A stretch of 33,581 bases of DNA from the NCBI GenBank assembly GCA_023133595.1, contig JAGLWF010000013.1:1-33581 (forward strand). The letters are read 5' to 3'. The stretch comes from Nanobdellota archaeon (GTDB lineage Archaea > Nanobdellota > Nanobdellia > Woesearchaeales > WJKV01). The first letter of the stretch is position 1. Each line of letters starts with the position of its first letter. The position numbers and the translations under genes are program-made. Shown one piece after another: positions 1 through 8,305 of this stretch. The notes below the pieces were generated by a model, which was not told where the DNA came from, ran no database searches, and saw nothing but the letters and a program-made list of their open reading frames with translations.

Positions 1-36
1 CTTTAGATTTTCACCTAAGCCGGGTATGGCAAAAGG

Positions 37-48
37 TTTTTAAATAGC
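37..48 (+). promoter_or_regulatory. TATA box of the tRNA-Asn/tRNA-Ile unit
   Basis: An AT-rich box (core tttttaaata) ends about 22 bases before the first base of tRNA-Asn, the usual archaeal TATA spacing. The second tRNA follows after 7 bases with an oligo-T run between them, so both are probably transcribed from here. Confidence 0.55.
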
Positions 49-69
49 CTATATGTTTACAGATTCAGT

Positions 70-180
70 GCCTCCGTAGCTTAGACGTGTATTTGAGAGT
101 CATGTCTTAAAACGCGGAGCAATAGGTAGAGCGGTCGGCTGTTAACCGACAGGTCACCAGTTCGAGTCTGGTCGGAGGCG
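70..180 (+). tRNA. tRNA-Asn (GTT), interrupted by a D-loop intron
   Basis: The acceptor strands GCCTCCG (70-76) and CGGAGGC (173-179) pair fully, with G180 as discriminator and no encoded CCA. The anticodon stem GTCGG/CCGAC (134-138/146-150) holds loop CTGTTAA with anticodon GTT at 141-143. The T-arm is ACCAG/CTGGT (156-160/168-172). The D-arm is broken by extra sequence. Removing 85-122 restores D-stem GCTT/GAGC (79-82/129-132) and a normal 8-base loop AGTAGGTA. Identity as tRNA-Asn is clear; only the exact splice sites are inferred. Confidence 0.93.
85..122 (+). other. 38-nt tRNA intron with bulge-helix-bulge motif in the D-loop
   Basis: A strict bulge-helix-bulge can be drawn. Exon strand GCTT (79-82) pairs with GAGC (117-120). 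The 3-base bulges are AGA (83-85) and AAT (121-123). An inner helix CGTG/CGCG (86-89/113-116) abuts the central helix. Cleavage after the second base of each bulge gives a 38-base intron and a canonical D-loop. The site, between tRNA positions about 15 and 16, is not the common 37/38 site. The outer helix is weak, so this is a relaxed motif. Confidence 0.8.
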
Positions 181-187
181 CTTTTTT

Positions 188-261
188 GGGCCTGTGGCTT
201 AGTCTGGTAGAGCACTCGACTGATAATCGAGCGGTCCCGCGTTCAAATCGCGGCAGGCCCA
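188..261 (+). tRNA. tRNA-Ile (GAT)
   Basis: Acceptor GGGCCTG/CAGGCCC (188-194/254-260) with A261 as discriminator. The anticodon stem CTCGA/TCGAG encloses loop CTGATAA, so the anticodon is GAT (222-224). The T-loop is TTCAAAT. There is no intron and no encoded CCA. Confidence 0.95.
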
Positions 262-302
262 TTCTCTTCTAAAGCCTTTAAAAGCCTTATTTCAGCAAGT
301 CC

Positions 303-315
303 AAATATTTATATA
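303..315 (+). promoter_or_regulatory. TATA box for the lipoprotein gene
   Basis: The box aaatatttatata sits about 70 bases before the chosen ATG at 385. Transcription would start near 335-340, leaving a leader of about 45 bases that carries the AGGGGG Shine-Dalgarno element at 371-376. Confidence 0.5.
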
Positions 316-384
316 GTAGTTTGTCATTTTCTAGAAAATAACAAGAGATGTTATTATTAAATGACAAATGAGGGGGATGTTATA

Positions 385-1392
385 ATGAAAAGAGCGGTTA
401 TTGTATTGTTGATTCTTGGAATATTTATTTTAAGTTCCTGTAGTGGAATTACTGGAAAAGCTACTGACTCAGATCTTTCTGAGATTGATAAAGAAATCAA
501 GGCTCTTCAGGAAGAACTGAAGAAAAGCGAAGACCTGGCATCAGATGATGTTCCAGAAGATCTGGAAGATGCAGCAAAAGAAGTCTCGAAAGACTCTTTG
601 AAACTGAGCAAAAAAAAGACAACAAAAGATACAACAAAGCTTCCACGGCTTCAGGTCAAGGAGACAGAAGTTGTAAAACTAAAGATCGAAGCAAAAGATG
701 CTGACCGCGATGCAATCTCCTACACATTCAGTAAACCGCTTGATTCACGGGGCCAATGGCACACAACATACGGCGATGCTGGAGAATATGTTGTGACAGT
801 CACTGCGTCTGACAAGAAACTGAAATCCAAGAAGGATGTTCTAGTCGTGGTAACAAAGAAAAATGAACCGCCAGTCATCAAGAATATTCCGGATATTACT
901 GTGACAGAGGGCGAGACAGTCAGGATAAAGCCGCAAGTCACAGACGTGAACAAGGATAAGATTGATGTTACAATCACAAAACCAGTAGGTAATGATGGAG
1001 TTTGGGAAACAAACCATAAGGATGCTGGCAAGCATAAGGTTGTGATCAGGGCGTCTGACGGCGTTCTTACTTCAGAAGATACAGTCCAGATCACTGTAAT
1101 TGACAAGAATGTGCCGCCAGTTATCAAAGGTGTGAAAGACCTTACTGTCCATGAGGGAGAGACAGTAAAGATAAAACCTAAAGTCAGTGATCTGGATGGA
1201 GACAAGATAATTGTCACAATCTCTGATCCTGTTGGTGATGACGGAGTTTGGGAGACCAAATACACTGATCACGGCGAGTACAAGATAACTATCAAGGCAA
1301 GCGACGGCAAGGATACAACAACACAATTGATCAATCTTGTTGTAAAAGATGTCAATCTTGCACCAGAGATAATAAGTATTTCGCTTGAATAA
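385..1392 (+). CDS. Lipoprotein with Ig/PKD/cadherin-like repeats
   Basis: I start at the ATG at 385, eight bases after a strong AGGGGG ribosome site, rather than the in-frame ATG at 361; this gives 335 aa. The N-terminus is a basic hydrophobic signal ending in a lipobox (LSSC), so a lipid-anchored surface protein is likely. A charged, probably helical linker follows (about residues 30-85), then about three repeats of roughly 80 residues. Each repeat carries EGETV.IKP, an Asp-rich D.D.D element, DG.WET and ASDG, a pattern of extracellular beta-sandwich modules that often bind calcium. The protein stops just after a fourth repeat seems to begin (VNLAPEI). The next gene encodes more of the same repeats, so the two probably act together at the cell surface. 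The binding partner is unknown. GITGKA follows the lipobox Cys. Confidence 0.82.
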   Translation: MKRAVIVLLILGIFILSSCSGITGKATDSDLSEIDKEIKALQEELKKSEDLASDDVPEDLEDAAKEVSKDSLKLSKKKTTKDTTKLPRLQVKETEVVKLKIEAKDADRDAISYTFSKPLDSRGQWHTTYGDAGEYVVTVTASDKKLKSKKDVLVVVTKKNEPPVIKNIPDITVTEGETVRIKPQVTDVNKDKIDVTITKPVGNDGVWETNHKDAGKHKVVIRASDGVLTSEDTVQITVIDKNVPPVIKGVKDLTVHEGETVKIKPKVSDLDGDKIIVTISDPVGDDGVWETKYTDHGEYKITIKASDGKDTTTQLINLVVKDVNLAPEIISISLE

Positions 1393-1430
1393 ATTTTTTT
1401 CATATTTTTTATTATAGTTGGGGGAATTGA

Positions 1431-3749
1431 ATGAATAGACGCATACTCATAGGAATCCTAGTAATTCTAATGATTGTTAGTGTTGTCTCTGCTGACAAGG
1501 ATGTGACCTTTGAAGTTGATGAAGGTAAGCTTGTGAAGTTGAAGCTAGAAGCAAGGGATCCGGATGAAGATCAGATCACCTACAAGTTCGAATCCCCATT
1601 GGATAAGAATGGCGAATGGCAGACAACATACAAGGATGCTGGAAAGTATAAGATAAGAGTCACCGCAGAAGATTCCAGTGGCGAGGAAAGTTCTGAATAT
1701 ATCACAATCATTGTTAATGATATCAACAGACTGCCAGATCTGTCAAAGATCAAGGATGAGATCACAATAAACGAAGGGGAATTATTGGACCTGAAACTGC
1801 CTGCAAAGGATATCGACGATGATGTTCTTAAGTATATCATAATTGGGCCTGTTAATGATAATGGTAAATGGCAGACTGATTTTGAGGATGAAGGAGAATA
1901 TTCTATAAGGATAACTGCAAAAGACGGGAAATTAACACCAAAAGGAAAAGAAGCTTCTGCAAAAAAGACTGTTACTATCATTGTGAATAATGTTGATCGT
2001 GCTTCAGATGTTGAGAGCATTGAAAAAACAGTGTTTGAAGGAGAAGAAGTGGAGATCAAGTTTCCGCGAAAGGATCCAGACGGAGACAAGATCAGTTATA
2101 CTGCAGATGTATTGCCAGAAGGTGCTGTTCTTGGCTCACATGAATTCGGGTGGACACCAAGCTATGACACTGTTGTTGAGAGAGATAATTCTGTCTATAT
2201 TGCTTCCTACCGCATCCCGCTCAAAAAAAGAAAGTTTTCAGATGCAAAAAGATTCTTCATTCCAATGACAGCAGTCTCAAATGGCCTGGAAAAACACTTT
2301 AATATCACCATCTATGTAAAAAACCAGAACCGTGCACCTCTTATCTCTGGAATCGATGACCATGTCACAATCCAGGAGACAGAAGAGTTTATACTGAAAG
2401 CTAATATCACAGATCCAGATGAGGATCCTGTCAAGATATCTTACTTTATAGGTGATAAAGAACTAAAGAATAATAAGTTTGTCACAAACTATGATAGTGA
2501 AGGGGAATACACAATCACAATCAGAGCAAGCGATGGAAATCTTACTTCTGATAAAGAGATTGATGTGACAGTGGAAAACAAGAATCGATTGCCGTACTTG
2601 AAAGCAAGCAAAGTCACTGTCAATGAAGGAGAAAAATTCTCAATCCTGATCGAAGCTGTGGATGATGACAGAGACAAAGTCAAGATAAAAGCAAGAGACC
2701 TGCCAGAGAAAGTTACATATGACCAGTCTGAAAGCATGATCGAGTTCGAACCAAGGTTCAACTTTGTCCTGCATAATGATAATTATAGTGCAAATTTCTT
2801 TGATTATTCCTTGAACAACGTGCTGGGAACCAAGCGTTTCCAGAGATGGTTGTTCACAACTTTCGAACTGGACGATGGGGTTGACGAAGTTGATGTGAAT
2901 TTCACAATTGTTGTAAAGGATGTGAACCGCGCGCCTGTACTGGAGGAGATAAAGAAAAAGATCAGGGTGCGGGAAGGGGAAGAATTATTCATTCCATTGA
3001 AAGGTTATGATCCTGATGATGATGAACTATCCTACAAAATAAAAGGTCTTGTGAACAGGAATAACCAGACAATTGGTTTTGACAAGCAGGGAGAGCATAA
3101 CATCATAATTATTGTAACAGACGGCCAATTAGAAGCTTCGACAACAGCTGTGATCGAAGTCATTGACATGAACCAACCGCCAAAGTTCAAGATTGGAAGA
3201 TATAATGTGAAAGAAGGAGAGACACTGCGTGTTCCATTGATTGCAAGAGATCCAGACAATGACGAGATTAAGTTCAAGGTCAAGGATGGTCCTAAAGGTG
3301 CTAAGATTGATAATAACAGTCTAGTATGGGAAGTGCCGTATGATGCTGTCCATCATCTTGTAATAGATGAAAATGGTGCAAAGATTCCAAATCCTAAGAA
3401 TTATAATGAATTTGTGATTGTGCTTGCTGCATCTGATGATGATTATGATACTATTGTTAATACAACTGTCAAGGTAATTGATGTGAATCAACCCCCTATA
3501 TTGAAAGACTGGTACCCTGCTACAAGATTTAGAATCCAAAGAGGAGAGAAGATGGAATTCTTTGTCAATGTCGAAGATCCTGATGGTGACGAATTGACAT
3601 ATACCTGGTATCCTACAAAGTTCAGGAAAATCATTGATGATAAAGCGCATGTTCGAAAACTATTGACTCCTGGTCTGCGGGATTTCAAAGTTGTTGTCTC
3701 TGACAGCAAAGAGGAAGTAGAGAAAGCATGGCAGTTCTATGTCAAGTAA
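1431..3749 (+). CDS. Secreted protein with tandem Ig/PKD/cadherin-like repeats
   Basis: This 772-residue protein opens with a signal peptide (basic MNRR, hydrophobic core, likely cleavage after VVSA at residue 21). The rest is about eight repeats of 80-100 residues with the signature EGE...L.L.A.DPD.D.I.Y and ...GEY.I.I.ASDG, followed by V.D.NR.P linkers. The acidic D-D-D clusters at repeat junctions resemble calcium sites in cadherin- and PKD-like domains. There is no lipobox, C-terminal membrane helix or sortase-type tail, so it is either released or held by the neighbouring lipoprotein, which shares the repeat type. GGGGG lies about 8 bases before the ATG. The 38-base gap to the upstream gene suggests co-transcription. 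Fold assignment is from pattern only. Confidence 0.82.
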   Translation: MNRRILIGILVILMIVSVVSADKDVTFEVDEGKLVKLKLEARDPDEDQITYKFESPLDKNGEWQTTYKDAGKYKIRVTAEDSSGEESSEYITIIVNDINRLPDLSKIKDEITINEGELLDLKLPAKDIDDDVLKYIIIGPVNDNGKWQTDFEDEGEYSIRITAKDGKLTPKGKEASAKKTVTIIVNNVDRASDVESIEKTVFEGEEVEIKFPRKDPDGDKISYTADVLPEGAVLGSHEFGWTPSYDTVVERDNSVYIASYRIPLKKRKFSDAKRFFIPMTAVSNGLEKHFNITIYVKNQNRAPLISGIDDHVTIQETEEFILKANITDPDEDPVKISYFIGDKELKNNKFVTNYDSEGEYTITIRASDGNLTSDKEIDVTVENKNRLPYLKASKVTVNEGEKFSILIEAVDDDRDKVKIKARDLPEKVTYDQSESMIEFEPRFNFVLHNDNYSANFFDYSLNNVLGTKRFQRWLFTTFELDDGVDEVDVNFTIVVKDVNRAPVLEEIKKKIRVREGEELFIPLKGYDPDDDELSYKIKGLVNRNNQTIGFDKQGEHNIIIIVTDGQLEASTTAVIEVIDMNQPPKFKIGRYNVKEGETLRVPLIARDPDNDEIKFKVKDGPKGAKIDNNSLVWEVPYDAVHHLVIDENGAKIPNPKNYNEFVIVLAASDDDYDTIVNTTVKVIDVNQPPILKDWYPATRFRIQRGEKMEFFVNVEDPDGDELTYTWYPTKFRKIIDDKAHVRKLLTPGLRDFKVVVSDSKEEVEKAWQFYVK

Positions 3750-3752
3750 ACC

Positions 3753-3760
3753 TTTATATA
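3753..3760 (+). promoter_or_regulatory. TATA box of the hel308 operon
   Basis: tttatata starts 30 bases before the ATG at 3783, right after the stop codon of the previous gene. Transcription would begin at or next to the ATG, giving a leaderless mRNA. Its placement argues that 3783 is the real start, so the missing RecA1 domain is not an annotation error. Confidence 0.6.
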
Positions 3761-3782
3761 ATCCTCACAATTTTATTTCTTA

Positions 3783-6700
3783 ATGGTCGATCAAGTCACG
3801 AAAAATCCTGCAATAGACCTTGCACTAGATACAATTTCAATGAAAAAGCTGGCTCTTGTCTTTGTCAACAGCAAACGAAGTGCTGAAAAAACAGCAGAAG
3901 ATATTGCAAAAGCGATAAAGCAGACAAAGCCAGAGTACGAGAAATTATCCTACTCTCTTCTTAATGCAATGTCCCGGCCTACAAAACAGTGCGAACGGTT
4001 GGCTTTTTGCGCGAAAAAAGGTGTTGTGTTCCATCATGCAGGCTTGGTTGCAAAACAACGGGAATTGATTGAAGATTCTTTTCGGAAAGGGGTTGTTAAG
4101 ATTATTTGCTGTACACCTACTTTATGCATTTCCGAAGATACCCAAATTTGGCATGGTACTTCTGAAACCGAAGTTTCTAAGTTTAAGAATTCTAAACCCC
4201 TTTTTGCGCTTTCACAAAATAAATTATTTATGATGAAAGCACAAAAAGTCCAAAAGATCAAGAATTTCTCAAAACTTATTAGAATTTCTTCAGTTTCTGG
4301 CCATTCGATTAAGGTTACCCCCAACCATAAGATGCTTGTCAAGAAAAAAAACAGAAAGCTGATTATTCAAGCAAAAGATATAAAGAAAACCGATAAAATC
4401 GCAACAATTGGAAAGTTGGATCTTTCAAAGACAAGAATTCCTTCAATGAAAGATTTTATTATTGATAATCAGACAGATGTTAGAAACTACAAATTGGGAT
4501 CTAAATTATCTTACTTTATTGGTGCCATGTTAGGAGATGGTTATTCAGGGGCAGAAACAAAGGATAATAAGATTAGATATAAAGGCAGCCCTTCTATTGT
4601 AGGGATAGATGAAGAGATATTTTCACAAGTGGCGGAAGTATGTAACACATTAGGATTGACTTGTAGAAAAAATAAGAATTCCTATGGAACACCTCAATTA
4701 ATCCTTGGAAAAAACAAGTGGTTCAGAGAATTCTTAGTAAGATGCGGTATCGAAAAGAGGGGGCGAAAACACATCTCTAATAAATTGATGCAGATGAATC
4801 TAGAAAATACTGCTTCCTTGATAAAGGGTCTTTTTGATACCGATGGTCATGTGGAGAAACATGTGGGTGTGGGATTCTCAAACATTTCTTTAACTCTAAT
4901 CAAACAACTACAAAAAATGCTTCTCAGATTTGGAATCGTTTCTACAATAAGAACGAAAAAGGCAGGTTTTATGACGATTTTTGAAAAAGAGTACAAAACT
5001 GTTCCGTGCTTTGAATTAAATATTCATCAAAAAAGAAGTACACTTGATTTTTATAGATTCATTGGCTTTAATTTAAAAAGAAAACAAAATGACCTTATTG
5101 ATTTGATTGCTAAAATCAGTTCGAATCTCAATTATGTTTCATGTAGTACTTGCAAATATAAGATTTATAAAGATATTTTTTCAGGAAGAACAAAAACCCA
5201 AAAAACTTGGGGTCAGATCAAATTAAAAGTTATCAAATTGCTCGGAGAACATGAAGAATTAGGTTCAAGAGAATTGAAAAAATTCCTCGGTCCCGAACCA
5301 AAAAAGAAAGATAGAAGATTAAATCATCACTATGAATTAATCAAAAAAATGAGGATTGGAAACCGAAGTAATACAGAATGGCTTTGGAGTCTCAACCCGG
5401 TGGGGAAATGGATTTTTAATAATATTATTAGTAAAAATAAGAAAATCACTGATTTTTTTGGTTTGCGAAAATGTCCCTTATGTGGAAAAGAATTAGATTG
5501 GAAAATCAAAAGAGGATGGAGAGATTCTGATTTTGAAGGGGATATCTTTTGGGATAATATCAGAGAAATAAAAGAAGTTGAATCAGAAGAAAATGTTTAT
5601 GATGTAATCTTATCTAATAAGCCACAAAATGACCATATGTTTGTAGCAAATGGCTTTATTGTTCACAATTCCTATGGTATGAATCTGCCTGCGTTCCGCG
5701 CAATTATCAAAGATATCAGACGGTTTTCTGGCCGCGGTATGAATTATATCCCTGTGATGGAATATCACCAGATCTGCGGCAGGTGCGGTCGTCCTGGCAA
5801 GGAAGAGTTCGGTGAAGCTATTACAATCGTAGGTTCTCCAAAAGAGATGGACAAGATTGTTAAAGATTACATCTTTGGTGATCCAGAACCGATACTTTCT
5901 AAACTCGCAGTCGAACCAGTATTGAGATTTTCATTGCTTTCTCTTATCGCAACAGGATTCACGCGAACACTACAAGAGACATTTGATTTTTTCGAGAAAA
6001 CTTTCTGGGCCTACCAGTTCCAGGACATGGGACGGATAGAGGAAATCATATTACGAATGCTTAACGAACTTCACGAGTTTGATTTCATTACAATAGAAGG
6101 AAAAAAGAAAGAAGATAAAACAAAAGAACAAGACGACTTCATCTCTGCAGATGAGCTTTGCGAAGAAGATGTTGGCATGGATGCAAAACTTGGAGCAACT
6201 TTGCTCGGAAAACGCATTGCAGAACTCTACATTGATCCGTTGACAGCGCACAAATATATTATTGACATGAAAAAAGCTGCTAAGCGAAAAAAAGTTACAG
6301 ATCTTGCCTTGGTTTTTATGATCTGCAGTGCTTTAGAGATCCGGCCGATGCTGAATGTCAAACAATCAGAGTTTGATGAAATGTCTGTGCAGTTATCTTC
6401 AAGCGAACAGGAATTGTTCGAAAAATTACCAGAAATATATGAAGATGAATATTATGAATATCTTTCCCGGTTCAAAACAACACTTCTGCTCAAAGCATGG
6501 ATTGATGAGAAGAGCGAAGATTTCATCCTGAAAGCATTCGGTATCCGGCCTGGCGAGTTGCATGTCAAGAAAAATAATGCTGACTGGCTGATCTATTCTG
6601 CAGATGAATTGTGCAGAATCCTCAATCTACAGCCTTTGAAAAAAGAGTTGAAGCGGTTGAGGATGCGGATCAAGTATGGTGCAAAAAAGGAACTGCTTAC

Positions 6701-6911
6701 ATTGATCCAGCTTGAGAATATCGGTCGTGTCAGGGCCAGAAAATTACATCGTGCAGGTTTTACCGACCTTGGCAAACTGAAGAAAACAGATATTGATACT
6801 TTGTCACGGATCCTTGGAAGGAGGATCGCAATAAGTGTCAAGGAACAACTAGGTCAAAAAGTCAAGGAAAACATAAAAGATTATAAAGACGGACAGCAAC
6901 TGCTTGTTTAA
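3783..6911 (+). CDS. hel308: Hel308-type DNA helicase, RecA2-to-C-terminal part only, with intein
   Basis: Hel308 is a superfamily 2, 3'-5' DNA helicase that remodels stalled forks. The precursor is 1042 residues: extein 1-114, intein 115-629, extein 630-1042. The extein begins inside the RecA1-RecA2 linker and contains RecA2 (VFVNSKRSAEKTA, FHHAGL, ICCTPTL then SYGMNLPAFRA), motif VI QICGRCGRPG (663-672), the winged-helix and ratchet regions, and a C-terminal helix-hairpin-helix (LENIGRVRARKLHRAGF). The RecA1 domain with Walker A and DExH is absent. Two in-frame stops lie between the previous gene and this ATG, and no RecA1 sequence is upstream. It therefore needs a RecA1 partner encoded elsewhere, or it is a remnant. 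The extein of 527 residues is about 200 short of a usual Hel308. The next gene overlaps its stop codon (TAATG). Confidence 0.9.
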   Translation: MVDQVTKNPAIDLALDTISMKKLALVFVNSKRSAEKTAEDIAKAIKQTKPEYEKLSYSLLNAMSRPTKQCERLAFCAKKGVVFHHAGLVAKQRELIEDSFRKGVVKIICCTPTLCISEDTQIWHGTSETEVSKFKNSKPLFALSQNKLFMMKAQKVQKIKNFSKLIRISSVSGHSIKVTPNHKMLVKKKNRKLIIQAKDIKKTDKIATIGKLDLSKTRIPSMKDFIIDNQTDVRNYKLGSKLSYFIGAMLGDGYSGAETKDNKIRYKGSPSIVGIDEEIFSQVAEVCNTLGLTCRKNKNSYGTPQLILGKNKWFREFLVRCGIEKRGRKHISNKLMQMNLENTASLIKGLFDTDGHVEKHVGVGFSNISLTLIKQLQKMLLRFGIVSTIRTKKAGFMTIFEKEYKTVPCFELNIHQKRSTLDFYRFIGFNLKRKQNDLIDLIAKISSNLNYVSCSTCKYKIYKDIFSGRTKTQKTWGQIKLKVIKLLGEHEELGSRELKKFLGPEPKKKDRRLNHHYELIKKMRIGNRSNTEWLWSLNPVGKWIFNNIISKNKKITDFFGLRKCPLCGKELDWKIKRGWRDSDFEGDIFWDNIREIKEVESEENVYDVILSNKPQNDHMFVANGFIVHNSYGMNLPAFRAIIKDIRRFSGRGMNYIPVMEYHQICGRCGRPGKEEFGEAITIVGSPKEMDKIVKDYIFGDPEPILSKLAVEPVLRFSLLSLIATGFTRTLQETFDFFEKTFWAYQFQDMGRIEEIILRMLNELHEFDFITIEGKKKEDKTKEQDDFISADELCEEDVGMDAKLGATLLGKRIAELYIDPLTAHKYIIDMKKAAKRKKVTDLALVFMICSALEIRPMLNVKQSEFDEMSVQLSSSEQELFEKLPEIYEDEYYEYLSRFKTTLLLKAWIDEKSEDFILKAFGIRPGELHVKKNNADWLIYSADELCRILNLQPLKKELKRLRMRIKYGAKKELLTLIQLENIGRVRARKLHRAGFTDLGKLKKTDIDTLSRILGRRIAISVKEQLGQKVKENIKDYKDGQQLLV
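4125..5669 (+). mobile_element. Intein with LAGLIDADG (DOD) homing endonuclease in hel308
   Basis: The intein runs from Cys115 to Asn629 (515 residues), with HN at its end and Ser630 as the +1 extein nucleophile. It interrupts TPTL / SYGMNLPAFR, the conserved motif in RecA2 where Hel308 inteins are known. The N-terminal block is CISEDTQIWHG, with a block-B-like GHSIKVTPNHKML. Two dodecapeptides are visible: YFIGAMLGDGYSG (about 244-256) and LIKGLFDTDGHV (346-357). Their Asp residues are kept, so both splicing and cleavage look possible. Two CxxC pairs (454/457 and 564/567) may bind zinc. The segment is visibly more A-rich than the flanking extein, as expected for an invader. Confidence 0.93.
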
Positions 6912-7501
6912 TGAAAAAGTATTTGATTCCATTTCTATGTTATACTCTGATTCCATTAATCCTGAATCCATTTCTAAGTGAAGTGATAACATATACAATC
7001 CGGACTATTGTCCTGGCAGGATTATTAATTTATTTCTACAAGCAATATAATCTGAAATTCAGATTCAGCCTGCTCTCTTTCCTGGTAGGAATATTATTTT
7101 TCCTAGTATGGCTTGTACTGGCGCCAATCCTCCCAATAGGACTATCTGTATATGCCCCCGCAAGCATGTATGCAATAATTATCAAATTACTAGGCTTCAT
7201 CTTGATTGCCCCATTCATCGAGGAATTGTTTGTCCGTGATTTTTTGATAAGAGTATGCCAAGGCGGAAGGCAATGGCATCTTATTCAGATTGGAAATTTC
7301 TGCTGGCCATCATTCATAATCAGTGTTTTATTCTTTGGTTTCTCGCATTCGTTGTGGTTAGCTGGCTTGGTCACTGGTGTTGGCTTTAATCTTCTTCTCT
7401 ATAAGACAAAAAGAATGGATACTTGTATCCAGGCACACATGATAGTAAACTTTATATCGGCGATATATGTGCTGTATACAGGACAATGGATGCTATGGTA
7501 A
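6911..7501 (+). CDS. CPBP/CAAX-type intramembrane protease (Rce1/abortive-infection family)
   Basis: This 196-residue membrane protein has about five to six hydrophobic segments and the three catalytic motifs of the family: EELFVR (E104, E105, R109), FGFSH (H146) and HMIVN (H176, N180). These are the glutamate and histidine residues expected at the active site of a glutamate-type intramembrane endopeptidase. Its start overlaps the hel308 stop (TAATG), so translation is probably coupled. Substrates are unknown; many prokaryotic members act on peptides or in maturation of secreted proteins, and nothing nearby is an obvious partner. Confidence 0.85.
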   Translation: MKKYLIPFLCYTLIPLILNPFLSEVITYTIRTIVLAGLLIYFYKQYNLKFRFSLLSFLVGILFFLVWLVLAPILPIGLSVYAPASMYAIIIKLLGFILIAPFIEELFVRDFLIRVCQGGRQWHLIQIGNFCWPSFIISVLFFGFSHSLWLAGLVTGVGFNLLLYKTKRMDTCIQAHMIVNFISAIYVLYTGQWMLW

Positions 7502-8154
7502 AACAAGTCACTGATGATGGTTCTGTTACTTTTATCTCTAAGAAATATGACGAAGCTTATCATTCTCTGACAGGTGCTAAAGAAGAAGCCTTCAAGAAAT
7601 ATGCAGAACCCTGCTGGATTAAAGAGTTAGCTAAAAAAGGAAACATAAAAATCCTTGATATCTGCTTTGGTCTAGGATATAATTCAGCAGCTGCACTCGA
7701 AGTCGCCTTAAAGGAAAATCCTGATTGCAAAATCTTCATCATTGCACTAGAAAACGATGAAGAAATCCTGGGACAAATAGACAAAATAACTCCGCAAATT
7801 GATCATTATGATATGATTAAAAAACTCGCACAAAAGGAAGGAAAAGTTAAAGAAATAAAAGAAAAGAATCTTCACATAAAACTTCTACTTGATGATGCGA
7901 GAATGACAGTCAATTTAATCAAAGAAGAGTTTGACGCTGTTTTCTTTGATCCGTTCTCGCCCAAAAAATGTCCTGAGCTCTGGACAAAAGAATTCTTTGC
8001 AAAAGTAAACAGACTGATGAGAAAAGATGCAATCCTCGCAACATATAGCTGTGCTGGCGAGGTCAGAAGGAATATGACAAATGCTGGTTTCAAAGTTATT
8101 GACGGCCCGATTGTCCGCAGGTGGAGCCCTGGAACATTGGGGATAAAGGTTTAA
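7486..8154 (+). CDS. MnmC-like SAM-dependent methyltransferase (DUF752/Methyltransf_30)
   Basis: From the ATG at 7486 the product is 222 residues; ATG 7495 is also possible, and an in-frame TTG lies at 7423 but would overlap the membrane protease far more. It has a Rossmann SAM-binding motif (ILDICFGLGYNSAAAL), an acidic residue after the second strand (IALENDEE), and the family signature FDPFSPKKCPELWT...YSCAGEVRRNM followed by RRWSPGTLGIK. In bacteria the related MnmC domain methylates aminomethyl-uridine at the tRNA wobble position. The archaeal single-domain form probably also modifies tRNA, which is inference. It overlaps the preceding gene by 16 bases and is followed by a tRNA gene. Confidence 0.82.
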   Translation: MDAMVKQVTDDGSVTFISKKYDEAYHSLTGAKEEAFKKYAEPCWIKELAKKGNIKILDICFGLGYNSAAALEVALKENPDCKIFIIALENDEEILGQIDKITPQIDHYDMIKKLAQKEGKVKEIKEKNLHIKLLLDDARMTVNLIKEEFDAVFFDPFSPKKCPELWTKEFFAKVNRLMRKDAILATYSCAGEVRRNMTNAGFKVIDGPIVRRWSPGTLGIKV

Positions 8155-8160
8155 ATATAC
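8150..8160 (+). promoter_or_regulatory. TATA box of tRNA-Arg
   Basis: The box (ggtttaaatat) overlaps the last codons of the methyltransferase gene and ends about 22 bases before the first base of tRNA-Arg. Confidence 0.5.
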
Positions 8161-8181
8161 CTTCCAAAACTTTCTCTTTAT

Positions 8182-8255
8182 GCCCCTGTAGTATAGCCTG
8201 GACAGTACATAGGATTGCGGATCCTAAGCCCCGGGTTCAAATCCCGGCAGGGGCA
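8182..8255 (+). tRNA. tRNA-Arg (GCG)
   Basis: Acceptor GCCCCTG/CAGGGGC (8182-8188/8248-8254), discriminator A8255. D-stem GTAT/GTAC. Anticodon stem TAGGA/TCCTA encloses loop TTGCGGA, anticodon GCG (8217-8219). The T-loop is TTCAAAT. No intron and no encoded CCA. Confidence 0.94.
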
Positions 8256-8305
8256 TTTTATTCTGGCCCGTAAGCTTTTTAAACAACTTTAGCATATGAT
8301 ATGGT

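Noticed and set aside
720-1326. Long open frames opposite the repeat proteins.
   Set aside because: They mirror the biased codons of the plus-strand repeats, have no ribosome site or promoter, and encode no recognisable domain.
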